Shown piece by piece: positions 27,328 through 35,844 of a DNA stretch of 64,000 bases. A program made the translations under genes and the position numbers. Where the stretch lies: positions 186,001 to 250,000 of the forward strand of contig NZ_VZPG01000002.1 of the NCBI RefSeq assembly GCF_008801715.1. Direction: 5' to 3'. Origin of the DNA: Pseudochrobactrum saccharolyticum. GTDB lineage: Bacteria > Pseudomonadota > Alphaproteobacteria > Rhizobiales > Rhizobiaceae. The notes beneath the pieces are model-generated. The model was not told the origin of the DNA. It was given only the letters and a program-made list of their open reading frames with translations, and did not search any database. Within the stretch, counting starts at the first letter, position 1, and each line of letters opens with the position of its first letter.

Positions 27328-27963
27328 TCAGGATTTCTTCTGCTGTCGCAGGCGTTTCTCAAGGCTTTTGGTAATCAGATTTTCAAACCGCGATTCAAAA
27401 TTAATGGTTTCCACGCGATCAAAATATTGCTGCGCTTTGTCGTGCTTGGCAAAAATCCGGTCAGTGATCTTATCAACATTGGCGCGCAATTTTGCGCAGT
27501 CACGCTCATTACGCATGGAGCGGATCTGCCGCTCAAGTTCCGAAGCATGGGAGCGGGCGATAATGATATGGCTTTCTTCGTGGCGGCGGATATCTTTCAC
27601 CAGCACATCCCAGACCATTCTTGTGTCGGCACTGGCGCGGCGACGGCTCTGCCAGCTTGGCAGTGAAATAGTGGCTGTCACATTGGCGCGCACATCAGAG
27701 ACGCGGCAATATTTGCCGTCGGAACGGTATTTTACACGGGCATCAAAAGCGATTTTTGTCGCGCCCGGATGGCTTTCACCACCATTATTAAGTTTCGGAC
27801 CGTTCTTAGCCAGAGATTTGTCCAGCTGCTCTGCCGTTGTGCCATAAACCGGAAAATAGCGATATTTCCGTGTCACTGAGGCCGCATCTGCCGTTGTAGA
27901 GGCGAGCGTGCCGGATAACAGAACCAGACCGGTGAGGGTAAGCGCGAGAAATTTGCCGGACAT
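27328..27963 (-). CDS. Exported DUF922 putative zinc protease
   Basis: Protein of 211 residues with a signal peptide (ALTLTGLVLLSGTLASTTADA) and the DUF922 domain. The zinc-protease motif HExxH is seen as HEESH (about residue 137) in RRHEESHIIIARSHA. The C-terminal tail is basic and helical. A GGAAC ribosome-binding site precedes the ATG. Members of this family are predicted periplasmic Zn-dependent proteases of unknown substrate; none has a well-established role that I can apply here. Single gene, with a strong shared terminator downstream. Confidence 0.82.
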   Translation of the reverse strand: MSGKFLALTLTGLVLLSGTLASTTADAASVTRKYRYFPVYGTTAEQLDKSLAKNGPKLNNGGESHPGATKIAFDARVKYRSDGKYCRVSDVRANVTATISLPSWQSRRRASADTRMVWDVLVKDIRRHEESHIIIARSHASELERQIRSMRNERDCAKLRANVDKITDRIFAKHDKAQQYFDRVETINFESRFENLITKSLEKRLRQQKKS

Positions 27964-28156
27964 TGTCTGTTCCTTTATTGCGGGTGCTCACGGAATGAGC
28001 ACTCAGAAATTACCGGTTGTAGCACAAATTACGGCAGAATTGTCTTCTGCTGCATTATGCTGTTATCAGCCATTGGCTTTTATCAGTCCATGAAATGTGT
28101 AAAGAACTTATGGCTGGTTTGGAAAGCAAAGCAATTTTAAAAGGTTAATTCCGAAT

Positions 28157-29023
28157 ATGATTAAGAGTTTCCCTATAAAAAGAGAATGGCGACTGGCGCA
28201 CGGACGCGTTCTTGAAACGGGTGTTCAGTCAGTAATTATGGGAATTCTCAATATTACGCCGGATTCTTTTTCCGATGGCGGCAGCCATAAGACGCTCAAT
28301 GCAGCGCTGAGCTCTGCCCGTGCCATGCTGGATGCCGGTGCGGTGATTATTGATGTGGGCGGCGAGTCGACCCGTCCTGATGCAGCGACTGTGACTGCGC
28401 AGGAAGAACAGGATCGCGTATTGCCGGTGATTGAAGCGCTGGCCCGGGAAACGGGATGTCTGATCTCTGTCGATACCTATCGGACGCAGACTGCAAAATT
28501 GGCAGTCGCAGCAGGCGCGCATATTGTGAATGATGTGTGGGGATTGCAGAAAGAGCCTGATATTGCCAATCTTGCGGCTGAAACCGGTGCCGGACTGGTG
28601 ATTATGCATACCGGACGGGACAGGGACGTTGCCGCTGATGTGATTGAAGATCAGTATGTGTTTTTAGAGCGCTCTCTGGAAATCGCGTCTGCAGCCGGTG
28701 TTGATCGGCGGCAGATCATGCTTGATCCGGGCTTTGGATTTGCCAAAGACACGCAGCAGAATGTGGTGCTGATGGCACGATTTGAACAGTTGCAGAGTTT
28801 TGGCCTGCCATGGCTGGTCGGCACCTCCCGCAAGCGTTTCACCGGTGCCGTTAGTGGTCGTGAAATTGCCGCGGAAAGAGATGCGGCAACAGCGGCAACC
28901 AGTGTTATGCTGCGTCTCAGCGGTGCGGATATTTTTCGGGTGCATAATGTTGCACTGAACCGTGATGCGCTGATGATGGCGGATGCGGTTTTAAATGCCG
29001 CAGCTCTTACAAAAAAAGCGTGA
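28157..29023 (+). CDS. folP: Dihydropteroate synthase
   Basis: Condenses para-aminobenzoate with hydroxymethyl-dihydropterin pyrophosphate to form dihydropteroate, and is the target of sulfonamides. The 288 residues show the signature MGILNITPDSFSDGG (about 31-45), the second signature around VIIDVGGESTRP, DPGFGFAKD, and the C-terminal GTSRKRF phosphate-binding motif. It is the first gene of the folP-folB-folK set, with 112 bases to folB. Length and motifs are intact, and nothing suggests a resistance variant with inserted residues. Confidence 0.96.
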   Translation: MIKSFPIKREWRLAHGRVLETGVQSVIMGILNITPDSFSDGGSHKTLNAALSSARAMLDAGAVIIDVGGESTRPDAATVTAQEEQDRVLPVIEALARETGCLISVDTYRTQTAKLAVAAGAHIVNDVWGLQKEPDIANLAAETGAGLVIMHTGRDRDVAADVIEDQYVFLERSLEIASAAGVDRRQIMLDPGFGFAKDTQQNVVLMARFEQLQSFGLPWLVGTSRKRFTGAVSGREIAAERDAATAATSVMLRLSGADIFRVHNVALNRDALMMADAVLNAAALTKKA

Positions 29024-29135
29024 ACCGGTTTTTCAGAATTGCGGTATAGTCTGCTGACGAATGAATGGCAGACGATTATGAACTTTGGTTGTGAACACCT
29101 GTTTCATAACGAAAAAGTAAAGAAATGAGGGCTTT

Positions 29136-29498
29136 TTGTACACGATCCGTATGAAAAATTGCGCGTTTTTTGCGCATCACGGCGTTTTTGAAGAAGAAGA
29201 AAAGCTCGGCCAGCGTTTCTATGTGGATGCCGCGCTGACGGTTGATCCGGGCGACTCGCTGGATAATGATGATATTGATAAAACAGTGCATTACGGTATT
29301 GTCTTCTCCATGATCGAGAAGATTATTACGGGCACCCGCCGCTATCTGATTGAGGCTTTGGCACTGGATGTAGCCAAAGCACTGTGCGATGCATTTCCGC
29401 AAATTCAACATGCAGAGATTACCGTGCGTAAACCGAATGCGCCGGTTGCCGGTGTGCTGGATTATGTTGAAGTGACGGTCGGGTGGCCGCATAGATGA
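29136..29498 (+). CDS. folB: Dihydroneopterin aldolase
   Basis: Splits dihydroneopterin into hydroxymethyl-dihydropterin and glycolaldehyde in folate synthesis. The 120-residue protein shows the family N terminus (MKNCAFFAHHGVFEEE) with the conserved Glu and the C-terminal VRKPNAPVAGVLDYVEV. The chosen start is TTG at 29136, five bases after GAGGG; an ATG five codons later (29151) is possible but lacks a good ribosome-binding site. The stop overlaps the folK start by four bases (ATGA). Confidence 0.92.
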   Translation: MYTIRMKNCAFFAHHGVFEEEEKLGQRFYVDAALTVDPGDSLDNDDIDKTVHYGIVFSMIEKIITGTRRYLIEALALDVAKALCDAFPQIQHAEITVRKPNAPVAGVLDYVEVTVGWPHR

Positions 29499-30022
29499 AA
29501 GCACGCGAGGTTCACAAAGCCTGGCTGTGTCTGGGCGGTAATATCGGAAATGTTGTGCAGACAATGGCACAGGCGCTGCAACTGCTGGATGAACGGCAGG
29601 ATGTCAGGGTTATAACCGTTTCGCCGGTTTTCCGTACACCGCCTTGGGGAAATACCGATCAGGACTGGTTCTATAATGCCTGTGCTGAAATCTCGACAAT
29701 ATTAACACCGCCGGAATTGCTGGAAGTGACCCAGACGATTGAGCGGCGGTTGAAGCGTGTGCGCAGTGAGCGCTGGGGACCGCGCACGATTGATATTGAT
29801 ATGCTGGCTTATGAAAGCGTTTTTGCGCTGGAGATGCCGGATCTGATTTTGCCACATCCGCGCATTGAGCAGCGTGCTTTTGTGCTGGTGCCGCTGGCAA
29901 CAATTGCTCCCGAGTTGAAAATTCGCGGCGAGATTGTCTCTGACCTTCTGCAAAAAGTTGACAGTAGTGAGATACAACGCCTGAGCTATGGCCATCGCTG
30001 GTGGCAGGATACGGGGCTGTAA
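29495..30022 (+). CDS. folK: 2-amino-4-hydroxy-6-hydroxymethyldihydropteridine pyrophosphokinase
   Basis: Transfers pyrophosphate from ATP to hydroxymethyl-dihydropterin, giving the substrate of FolP. The 175 residues contain LCLGGNIGN near the N terminus, the signature RWGPRTIDIDMLAYE near 90-105 with the two metal-binding Asp residues, and PHPRIEQRAFVLVPL. Translation is coupled to folB by an ATGA overlap. The three genes provide consecutive steps of dihydropteroate synthesis. Confidence 0.96.
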   Translation: MKAREVHKAWLCLGGNIGNVVQTMAQALQLLDERQDVRVITVSPVFRTPPWGNTDQDWFYNACAEISTILTPPELLEVTQTIERRLKRVRSERWGPRTIDIDMLAYESVFALEMPDLILPHPRIEQRAFVLVPLATIAPELKIRGEIVSDLLQKVDSSEIQRLSYGHRWWQDTGL

Positions 30023-30090
30023 AATCCCGTTGCTGTCATTCTGCTGTCTTTACGGCATGGTATCAAACTGCTCAAAATTCAGGAGTGATT

Positions 30091-30756
30091 ATGTACCAGT
30101 CAGAAGATCAGTGGCAACAAGTCGATGCCTATATGGCTGAGAAGCTGATTGCGGAAGATCCGGTTATGGATGCCGTGTTGCAGCGCAATGCGGATGCAGA
30201 GCTGCCGAACCATGATGTGGCGGCCAATCAGGGCAAGCTGCTTAATCTGTTTGCACAAATGTGCGGTGCCAGACATGTGCTGGAGATCGGGACTCTCGGC
30301 GGCTACAGCACAATCTGGCTGGCGCGGGCGCTGCCTGAGGGCGGTAAGGTGGTTACGCTGGAATATTCCGCAAAGCATGCCGAAATCGCACAGCAGAATA
30401 TTGATGCCGCCGGTGTTGCGGAAAAGATAGAAATTCTGATTGGCGCTGCAGCGGAAACCTTGCCGCAATTGCAGGATCGCGCGCCGTTTGATTTGATTTT
30501 TATTGATGCCGACAAGCCGAATAATCCGGTCTATCTGGAATGGGCGCTGAAACTTTCCCGCAAAGGGACAGTCATTATCGGCGATAATGTCGTGCGCAAC
30601 GGTGCTGTGACTGATCCGCAGTCGGAGGATGCCAATGTGATCGGTGTCCGGCGGTTTTTTGATATGATGGCGGCCGAGCCGCGCCTTGAGGCAACAGCTT
30701 TGCAAACCGTAGGTTCCAAAGGTTGGGACGGTTTTACGCTGGCGATTGTGAAGTGA
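30091..30756 (+). CDS. Class I SAM-dependent O-methyltransferase (family 3, CCoAOMT-like)
   Basis: Methyltransferase of 221 residues. The SAM-binding motif I is LEIGTLGGYSTIWLAR near residue 60, the acidic residue of motif II is in VVTLEYSAKHAEIA, and the metal-binding Asp residues are in LIFIDADKPNN and IIGDNVVRNG. These features mark the divalent-metal-dependent catechol/caffeoyl-CoA O-methyltransferase family. The ATG at 30091 has AGGAGTGA directly upstream; a longer frame would overlap folK. It is 68 bases behind folK and may be co-transcribed, though a folate link is not obvious. Confidence 0.88.
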   Translation: MYQSEDQWQQVDAYMAEKLIAEDPVMDAVLQRNADAELPNHDVAANQGKLLNLFAQMCGARHVLEIGTLGGYSTIWLARALPEGGKVVTLEYSAKHAEIAQQNIDAAGVAEKIEILIGAAAETLPQLQDRAPFDLIFIDADKPNNPVYLEWALKLSRKGTVIIGDNVVRNGAVTDPQSEDANVIGVRRFFDMMAAEPRLEATALQTVGSKGWDGFTLAIVK

Positions 30757-30772
30757 TTTCCTGATATAAAAA

Positions 30773-30799
30773 TGCCCCGAGAGCGAAACTGTCGGGGCA
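30773..30799 (-). terminator. Intrinsic terminator between converging genes
   Basis: TGCCCCGA and TCGGGGCA pair around an 11-base loop. The T run is on the minus-strand side, so it mainly serves the exported protein at 30805-31341. Confidence 0.75.
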
Positions 30800-30804
30800 G
30801 GGTT

Positions 30805-31341
30805 CTAGTTGCGTGCAATGCTGCTGACGGTGCCGCCGTCAACGCGTTTCAGGCTCATGCCGACAACCGGCACCATTGTATCTTCAACTTTGACCGACAC
30901 GGTAACATTCATGGTGTTCTGGTCGGTGACGCGTGCTAGCATCGCGCCGTTGAGCTGTTTGCGTGCCAGTGACAGCACTACGCGGTTACCGTTGACCGAA
31001 CCGGATGTCACATTCAGGCCTTTGCCTTCAGCGCCGTCATTGAAAGTGCCGCTATAGCTTTTGCCGGTGCGCACTACAGTTGCTTTCATCGGCTGCGAGA
31101 AGACGCCGACGCGGCAGGTGCCGTCGAGCGTCATGCCAATGCTGCCATCCGGTGTGGTGCCGGAGAGATTGCAGACGAATTTCGTGCCCTTATATTTACC
31201 GGCAACAACTTCACCGGGGCCGCTCCACTGACCTTCGACATTGCGGAAGAAAGCTTCGTCTTTATCCGATGCGTGCGCAGAAACAGTGCTGGCCGCAGAA
31301 GCGAATAAAATAAGGCAGGCGGCAGTGGCACGTGTAATCAT
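30805..31341 (-). CDS. Exported protein of unknown function
   Basis: Protein of 178 residues that I do not recognise beyond being a secreted conserved hypothetical. The ATG at 31341 gives a clean signal peptide (TRATAACLILFASAASTVSAHA). The mature part is rich in Gly, Val, Thr and short strands (EGQWSGPGEVVAGKYKG; CNLSGTTPDGSIGM), suggesting a beta-sandwich or lipocalin-like fold. Two cysteines (in FVCNLS and GTCRVG) could form a disulphide. No ribosome-binding site of great strength is present. It is convergent with the methyltransferase gene. Confidence 0.72.
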   Translation of the reverse strand: MITRATAACLILFASAASTVSAHASDKDEAFFRNVEGQWSGPGEVVAGKYKGTKFVCNLSGTTPDGSIGMTLDGTCRVGVFSQPMKATVVRTGKSYSGTFNDGAEGKGLNVTSGSVNGNRVVLSLARKQLNGAMLARVTDQNTMNVTVSVKVEDTMVPVVGMSLKRVDGGTVSSIARN

Positions 31342-31485
31342 AACAGAACTCTGTTCCGGATAGTTTGAGGGCGGCTTTTCAGTTCTTTGCAGGACCTGCA
31401 TCATCACTTTTCAGGGCGCGAAATGCTGTCAAACAAGATACCAAAACCAGCCCTTATAATCGGCCGGAATGGTTAACAGCTGGTT

Positions 31486-31593
31486 TCTAGAGCGTGTTGA
31501 ATTTAAGGAAATTCATGGTGTTCGCTCTAGAGATTTTTAATTGTCGCATGTTCGCAAACGCTAAATGAATCCATTTAGCTGCGACATGCTTAG
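31486..31593. repeat. Mosaic palindromic repeat, module A plus GTCGCATG module
   Basis: TCTAGAGCG (31486-31494) pairs with CGCTCTAGA (31523-31531). A second module follows with GTCGCATG, the stem CTAAATG/CATTTAG and GCGACATGC (31543-31589). The same two-module arrangement occurs at 53975-54079. Between two minus-strand genes it may act as a terminator or RNA-processing site. Confidence 0.72.
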
Positions 31594-31621
31594 CATGATT
31601 AAAACAAGGGATAAACAGGTT

Positions 31622-32677
31622 TCAGAGTGGTTTTTTCTGAGTTGTGGCTTTTACGATATCGCTGACAAAGTCACTGATATTCGGGCGTTTTTCCGCGTCA
31701 AACGGCAGCGGGCGCACAATATCCATGGCGGAAATGCCGATCCGTGCGGTCATCATGCCGTTTATCACACCTTCACCGAGTTTGGCCGAGAGGCGCGAGG
31801 CGAGACCCTGACCCAGCAATTGCTGAACCACGCTGTCACCCATGGCGATGGTGCCGGTAATCGCCAGATGGGCAATCACACTGCGGGCAAGCCGCAAAAA
31901 GCCTAAAGAACCCGGACGGCAGCCATAAAGCTCAGAGAGGCGGCGGATCAGCCGCGATGATTCGAAGATCACATAGGCAATATCCACTAAAGCGCGCGGG
32001 CTGACGGCTGTGACGATAGAAACGCGTTTCGCGGCGTTGAGGATCAGCATCCGCGCTTCACGATCCAGCGGATGCAGAATTTCCCGCTCAGTAATGCGGA
32101 TAAGATCGCGTCCGTCGATAATATCACCGCGTAATGCCTCTAATGTCGTGCGTCCGCGTGCGGTCTGCGGCAGGCTGGCTGCTACTTCCAGCAATCTGTC
32201 TGTGACTTTGCGGGCTTTCTCCGCATCATTGCGCTCGGTGGCCTCTGCTGCTGCGAAGCGCAGTTCCTGCACTGCGGAGAGGCGGCGCAATGCCAGTCCT
32301 TCGCGCACCACCAGTGCAATCAGTGAGGCAAGGGCGATGAGGGCAACGCCGAATGTGAGCCAGCCGAGCCAGTCGGCACGGCTGAACATGGCGCGGATCA
32401 GATCCTCCGTCCAGATGCCGACGGCAAAGCTGAGTAACAGGCCCAGTGCAGTAAAAAACACACTGCGCAGAGTAAAGCGCCGCTTGAGGAGACTAGCAGG
32501 CGGCGGGGTCAGTTGCGCACCGGCATCAATCGCCTCCTGCTCGAACACATCGACCGGTTCTGCTGTGACTGCGGACAGGTCGCGGATGGCAACCGGCTTG
32601 CGTGGTGTCTGCGGCTGGCTGTTATCGGCCTGTAAGTCTACGTTAAAACTCGTGGGTTTTCTTGGCTTATCCGACAT
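31622..32677 (-). CDS. YcjF family membrane protein (TIGR01620/DUF697)
   Basis: Inner-membrane protein of 351 residues. The N-terminal 65 residues are polar, then two membrane helices (about 70-92 and 102-124) and a C-terminal DUF697 domain (about 210-340, with RALVDIAYVIFESSRLIRRL and LARSVIAHLAITGTIAMGD). YcjF always accompanies the P-loop protein YcjX, here nine bases upstream, and its AAGGAGC ribosome-binding site overlaps the ycjX stop. In Escherichia coli the pair belongs to the phage-shock-type stress response. Both are probably one operon. Confidence 0.88.
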   Translation of the reverse strand: MSDKPRKPTSFNVDLQADNSQPQTPRKPVAIRDLSAVTAEPVDVFEQEAIDAGAQLTPPPASLLKRRFTLRSVFFTALGLLLSFAVGIWTEDLIRAMFSRADWLGWLTFGVALIALASLIALVVREGLALRRLSAVQELRFAAAEATERNDAEKARKVTDRLLEVAASLPQTARGRTTLEALRGDIIDGRDLIRITEREILHPLDREARMLILNAAKRVSIVTAVSPRALVDIAYVIFESSRLIRRLSELYGCRPGSLGFLRLARSVIAHLAITGTIAMGDSVVQQLLGQGLASRLSAKLGEGVINGMMTARIGISAMDIVRPLPFDAEKRPNISDFVSDIVKATTQKKPL

Positions 32678-32686
32678 GACTGCTCC

Positions 32687-34162
32687 TTATGCCAGCCGGT
32701 CGCCGAGCAGAAACTGCATGGCGCGGTCAAGGCGGATATGCGGAAGCGAGAGATGAATACCATCCAGATCCGCTTTAATCGCCGGTGGCCTGAAGCGAAC
32801 AAAGCGGATCGGTGCTTCATGCGCACGATCACGGGGTGATAATTCCGGCTGGTCAAAAATTGCCTGCACATTGTGTGGCAGATCACCCGGAAAAATCGCA
32901 GTTTCCGTTTCGCCATCAAAGACCTCACCATCGATCACTTCGCCCTTCAGCGGGGTGCCGACGATGACCGGTAATGTATCACCATTCTGGTTGACTGTCG
33001 CTTCGCGGGTGGCGCGCACCGCGGCCATGGCCAGAACATCAATCTCAGCGCCGGACATGTCCGCATTCTTGGCGGCGCGGTCAACCAGTCTGCGCACGAT
33101 GGCTTCAAGCCGGTTATGGCTTTCATGATGCAGATGATCGGCTTTGGTGGCCGCAATAAGAATACGGCCGATACGCTTCTGGATCAGGCCGGTGAAAATA
33201 TTGGAGCGTCCTGCACGGAAACAGGCGAGGATTTCAGTCAATGCCCGCTCCAGATCGCGCACGGCAGCGCCGCCGGCATTAATCGCCTGCATCGCATCAA
33301 CCAATACAATCTGCCGGTCGAGACGGGCAATATGCTCGCGGAAGAATGGTTTCACCACATGGGTTTTGTAGGATTCATAGCGCCGCTCCATCATTGCGGC
33401 CAGTGAGCCGGTTTTGAAACTGCCCTCAGGCAGGTCGGGCAAGGGCGCAAAGGTGAGAGCCGGAGAGCCCTCCAGATCACCGGGCATCAGAAAACGTCCC
33501 GGTGGCAGGGTGGATAATGCTTGTTCATCGGATTTACCTGCGCGCAGATAATCGGTGAAACTGCGTGCGAGACGTTGCGCCGTCATTTCATCAGCAGGAG
33601 CCAGCGCATCAGCAGTTGCAGCTTCCCGCAACCAGTCTCCGGCAAAGCCGAGATGTGCTGTCTCATTAGCGAGCGCAAAGGAATCGCGGCAAAATTCGGC
33701 GTAGCTTTTGCCGAGCAGGGGCAGGTCGAGCAGCCATTCTCCCGGATAATCGACAATATCAATCGACAACTTGCCCGCAGAGAGCATGCGCCCCCATGAG
33801 GAAGCCGACTGATATTCAATTGTCAGGCGTAATTCGGAAATCGCACGGGTGGAATCCGGCCAGATACGGTCTTTTACCAATGCCGCCAGATGATCTTCAT
33901 ATTGGAAACGCGGGACGGCATCATCCGGCTGCGGCTGGAGATAGGCGCGGGCGATGCGGCCGGATGCATAGGCATCAAACAAGGGCAGGCGTCCGCCCTG
34001 TACCAGATTATGCACCAGTGAGGTGATGAAAACGGTTTTACCGGCACGGGAAAGGCCAGTCACACCGAGGCGTAGTGACGGTGTTACCAAGCTGCCGGTG
34101 CGCTCCATCAATGTATCAAAAGCAATTTTGGCTTCATCCGTTAAAGTGGTCAGTCTGGCCAA
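32687..34162 (-). CDS. ycjX: YcjX-family P-loop NTPase (DUF463)
   Basis: Predicted GTPase/ATPase of 491 residues. The Walker A motif GLSRAGKTVF lies near residue 34, followed by family-specific blocks (VDYPGEWLLDLPLL with the Walker B-like Asp, and LIAATKADHLHHESH, a variant of the TKxD guanine-specificity motif). The start codon is TTG at 34162, with GGGGGC six bases upstream, and the conserved N terminus LTTLTDEAKIAFD follows directly. It is encoded with YcjF and probably acts at the inner membrane during envelope stress. Biochemical function is not established. Confidence 0.9.
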   Translation of the reverse strand: MARLTTLTDEAKIAFDTLMERTGSLVTPSLRLGVTGLSRAGKTVFITSLVHNLVQGGRLPLFDAYASGRIARAYLQPQPDDAVPRFQYEDHLAALVKDRIWPDSTRAISELRLTIEYQSASSWGRMLSAGKLSIDIVDYPGEWLLDLPLLGKSYAEFCRDSFALANETAHLGFAGDWLREAATADALAPADEMTAQRLARSFTDYLRAGKSDEQALSTLPPGRFLMPGDLEGSPALTFAPLPDLPEGSFKTGSLAAMMERRYESYKTHVVKPFFREHIARLDRQIVLVDAMQAINAGGAAVRDLERALTEILACFRAGRSNIFTGLIQKRIGRILIAATKADHLHHESHNRLEAIVRRLVDRAAKNADMSGAEIDVLAMAAVRATREATVNQNGDTLPVIVGTPLKGEVIDGEVFDGETETAIFPGDLPHNVQAIFDQPELSPRDRAHEAPIRFVRFRPPAIKADLDGIHLSLPHIRLDRAMQFLLGDRLA

Positions 34163-34334
34163 AGATGCCCCCGTAAAGACTGTTGATATTCGCTAAGCGC
34201 GATACGCTCTGGTATTTAACGCAGTTCCCTGAATATAGGATGTGAAATCCGTAATTGCAGGGTGTTAAACTATTATGCTGATTTATATCCGCATTATCAC
34301 GGACAATTATGTTTTATAAACAGCCGGTAAGACC

Positions 34335-34859
34335 TTAATCTTCATGCGGAAGGTAAAGGGCAGTCAGTTGTGCATTTTCAGGAGAGAAGGCTGAAAAATC
34401 TGCCTGTGTTTTAATTTCGGCCAGTCCGGCAGTAGGGAAGCCATAGCCAATCCGCTGTTCAAATTGATGGCTGCTACGCGCAAACAGCAATGCGCAATCT
34501 TCAATGCTCGGATTGTGTCCGACTATCAGGGCGCATCGGGATGCATCTGGTATCTGGCTGCGGATTTCCTGAATGTAACCGGCGGCATTTGCACGATAGA
34601 GCGAGGGGGCTTCCTGCAATGTGACCGGATGAGCGGGGTGTGCATTAGCGAGAGCAGTTTTGAAAATATCTGCCGTCTGTCTCGTGCGTGCTGCCGGAGA
34701 ACAGAGGATAAAATCGGGCAGAATACCTGCATTAATCAGGCGCTTTGCCTGATTTTCAGCATCGGTCTCACCGGCCGCATTCAGGCGCCGGTCAAAATCT
34801 TTTCCGCTGCTGTCAGGCAGAACGGCTTGGGCGTGGCGAAGGAATAAGATTGTGCGCAT
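34335..34859 (-). CDS. SixA-type histidine phosphatase
   Basis: Single-domain histidine (phosphoglycerate-mutase-like) phosphatase of 174 residues. The catalytic RHG-type motif is LFLRHAQA near residue 6, and the second catalytic His is in LIVGHNPSIEDCA. This is the SixA size and motif spacing; SixA dephosphorylates phospho-histidine of signalling proteins such as the nitrogen PTS. ATG at 34859 gives the standard family N terminus MRTILFLRHA, so the longer frame is rejected. It is minus-strand and upstream of ycjX but separated by about 170 bases, so it is probably a separate unit. Confidence 0.85.
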   Translation of the reverse strand: MRTILFLRHAQAVLPDSSGKDFDRRLNAAGETDAENQAKRLINAGILPDFILCSPAARTRQTADIFKTALANAHPAHPVTLQEAPSLYRANAAGYIQEIRSQIPDASRCALIVGHNPSIEDCALLFARSSHQFEQRIGYGFPTAGLAEIKTQADFSAFSPENAQLTALYLPHED

Positions 34860-35333
34860 ATTGGCAATTTTGCAGGTTTTACACTGAAAAGATAGGGTGC
34901 TGAACAAGCTAAAAATAAGGGCCGAAAGCGGATTTCGGGTAACTTGTTTGTTATGTCAGCAGCGTATTGTTTTTGAAGTTATTGCCGGATTGAGAGGGAA
35001 ATATATCAAAAAAGAAATTTATCCGGAGGTTGTGGCGGCAAAAATTCTGTAAATCAGGATATAATATTGAGTAATTATATCGTTAATTTTTAGGTGTTTG
35101 TTTTTATACATTGATATTTTAAAATAGTGTCATGTGAAAATTTTGTTTTACTTAAGTTGATGCGGTATCTTCGATTTTAAAATTTGCAGATATCTGCTTA
35201 TATGACTTTAGGATAATGCGGCTATTTTTTCAGGTGCAGGTTGAAAATACTTGAACTGCTATTTTTTCAGGTTGTATCGTGTCGCTTATAGACCTATAAG
35301 GCGCTTCGTCTCCTAGGTGTGGGGTGATTCAAA
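34860..35333. promoter_or_regulatory. AT-rich intergenic leader region of dksA, with a 15-bp direct repeat
   Basis: 474 bases between divergent genes with no plausible gene. GCTATTTTTTCAGGT occurs twice, at 35221-35235 and 35258-35272, spaced 37 bases start to start. The second copy ends about 60 bases before the dksA start. It could be a regulator or RNA-binding site in the dksA promoter or leader; nothing else is recognised in the region. Confidence 0.4.
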
Positions 35334-35750
35334 ATGAGTGAATTAATCGACCTTAACTACAAGCCCACGGATGACGAACCGTTCATGAATGAACGGCAGA
35401 AGTCATATTTCCGTGCCAAGCTAATCGCTTGGAAGAATGACATTTTGCGTGAAGCACGCGAAACGCTGGAAGCATTGCAGCGTGAAAATGCTAATCATCC
35501 TGATCTGGCTGACAGGGCCTCATCAGAAACGGATCGGTCTATCGAGCTGCGTGCCCGTGACCGCCAGCGTAAGCTAATCTCCAAAATTGATGCGGCTTTG
35601 CTTCGTATTGATGAAGGAACCTATGGTTTTTGTGAGGAAACCGGCGACCCGATCAACCTTAAGCGACTGGATGCCCGTCCGATTGCTACTTTGTCGATCG
35701 AAGCGCAGGAACGTCACGAACGTCGTGAAAAAGTTTATCGCGACGACTAA
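35334..35750 (+). CDS. dksA: RNA polymerase-binding transcription factor DksA, zinc-less form
   Basis: Binds the secondary channel of RNA polymerase and, with ppGpp, tunes stable-RNA and amino-acid promoters. The 138 residues show the DksA coiled coil (about 30-90, with acidic tip DRASSETDRS) and a C-terminal zinc-finger-like domain. Only one of the four classical zinc cysteines remains: the motif reads GFCEETGDPI, and the second pair is replaced in TLSIEAQER. This loss is usual in alphaproteobacterial DksA and means it should fold without zinc. GGGGTG lies near the ATG. Monocistronic with a strong terminator. Confidence 0.95.
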   Translation: MSELIDLNYKPTDDEPFMNERQKSYFRAKLIAWKNDILREARETLEALQRENANHPDLADRASSETDRSIELRARDRQRKLISKIDAALLRIDEGTYGFCEETGDPINLKRLDARPIATLSIEAQERHERREKVYRDD

Positions 35751-35790
35751 ATTATAGGGTTTTGTGCTTCGCACATACTCGCGAGAAATT

Positions 35791-35824
35791 AAAAAACGCA
35801 GTGCTGGAGGGCGCTGCGTTTTTT
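35791..35824. terminator. Bidirectional intrinsic terminator between dksA and fliO
   Basis: AAAAAACGCAG and CTGCGTTTTTT pair (35791-35801 with 35814-35824), with A and T runs built into the stem, so it can end both converging genes. Confidence 0.9.
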
Positions 35825-35844
35825 TATTATCTGTTTTTCGGAGC

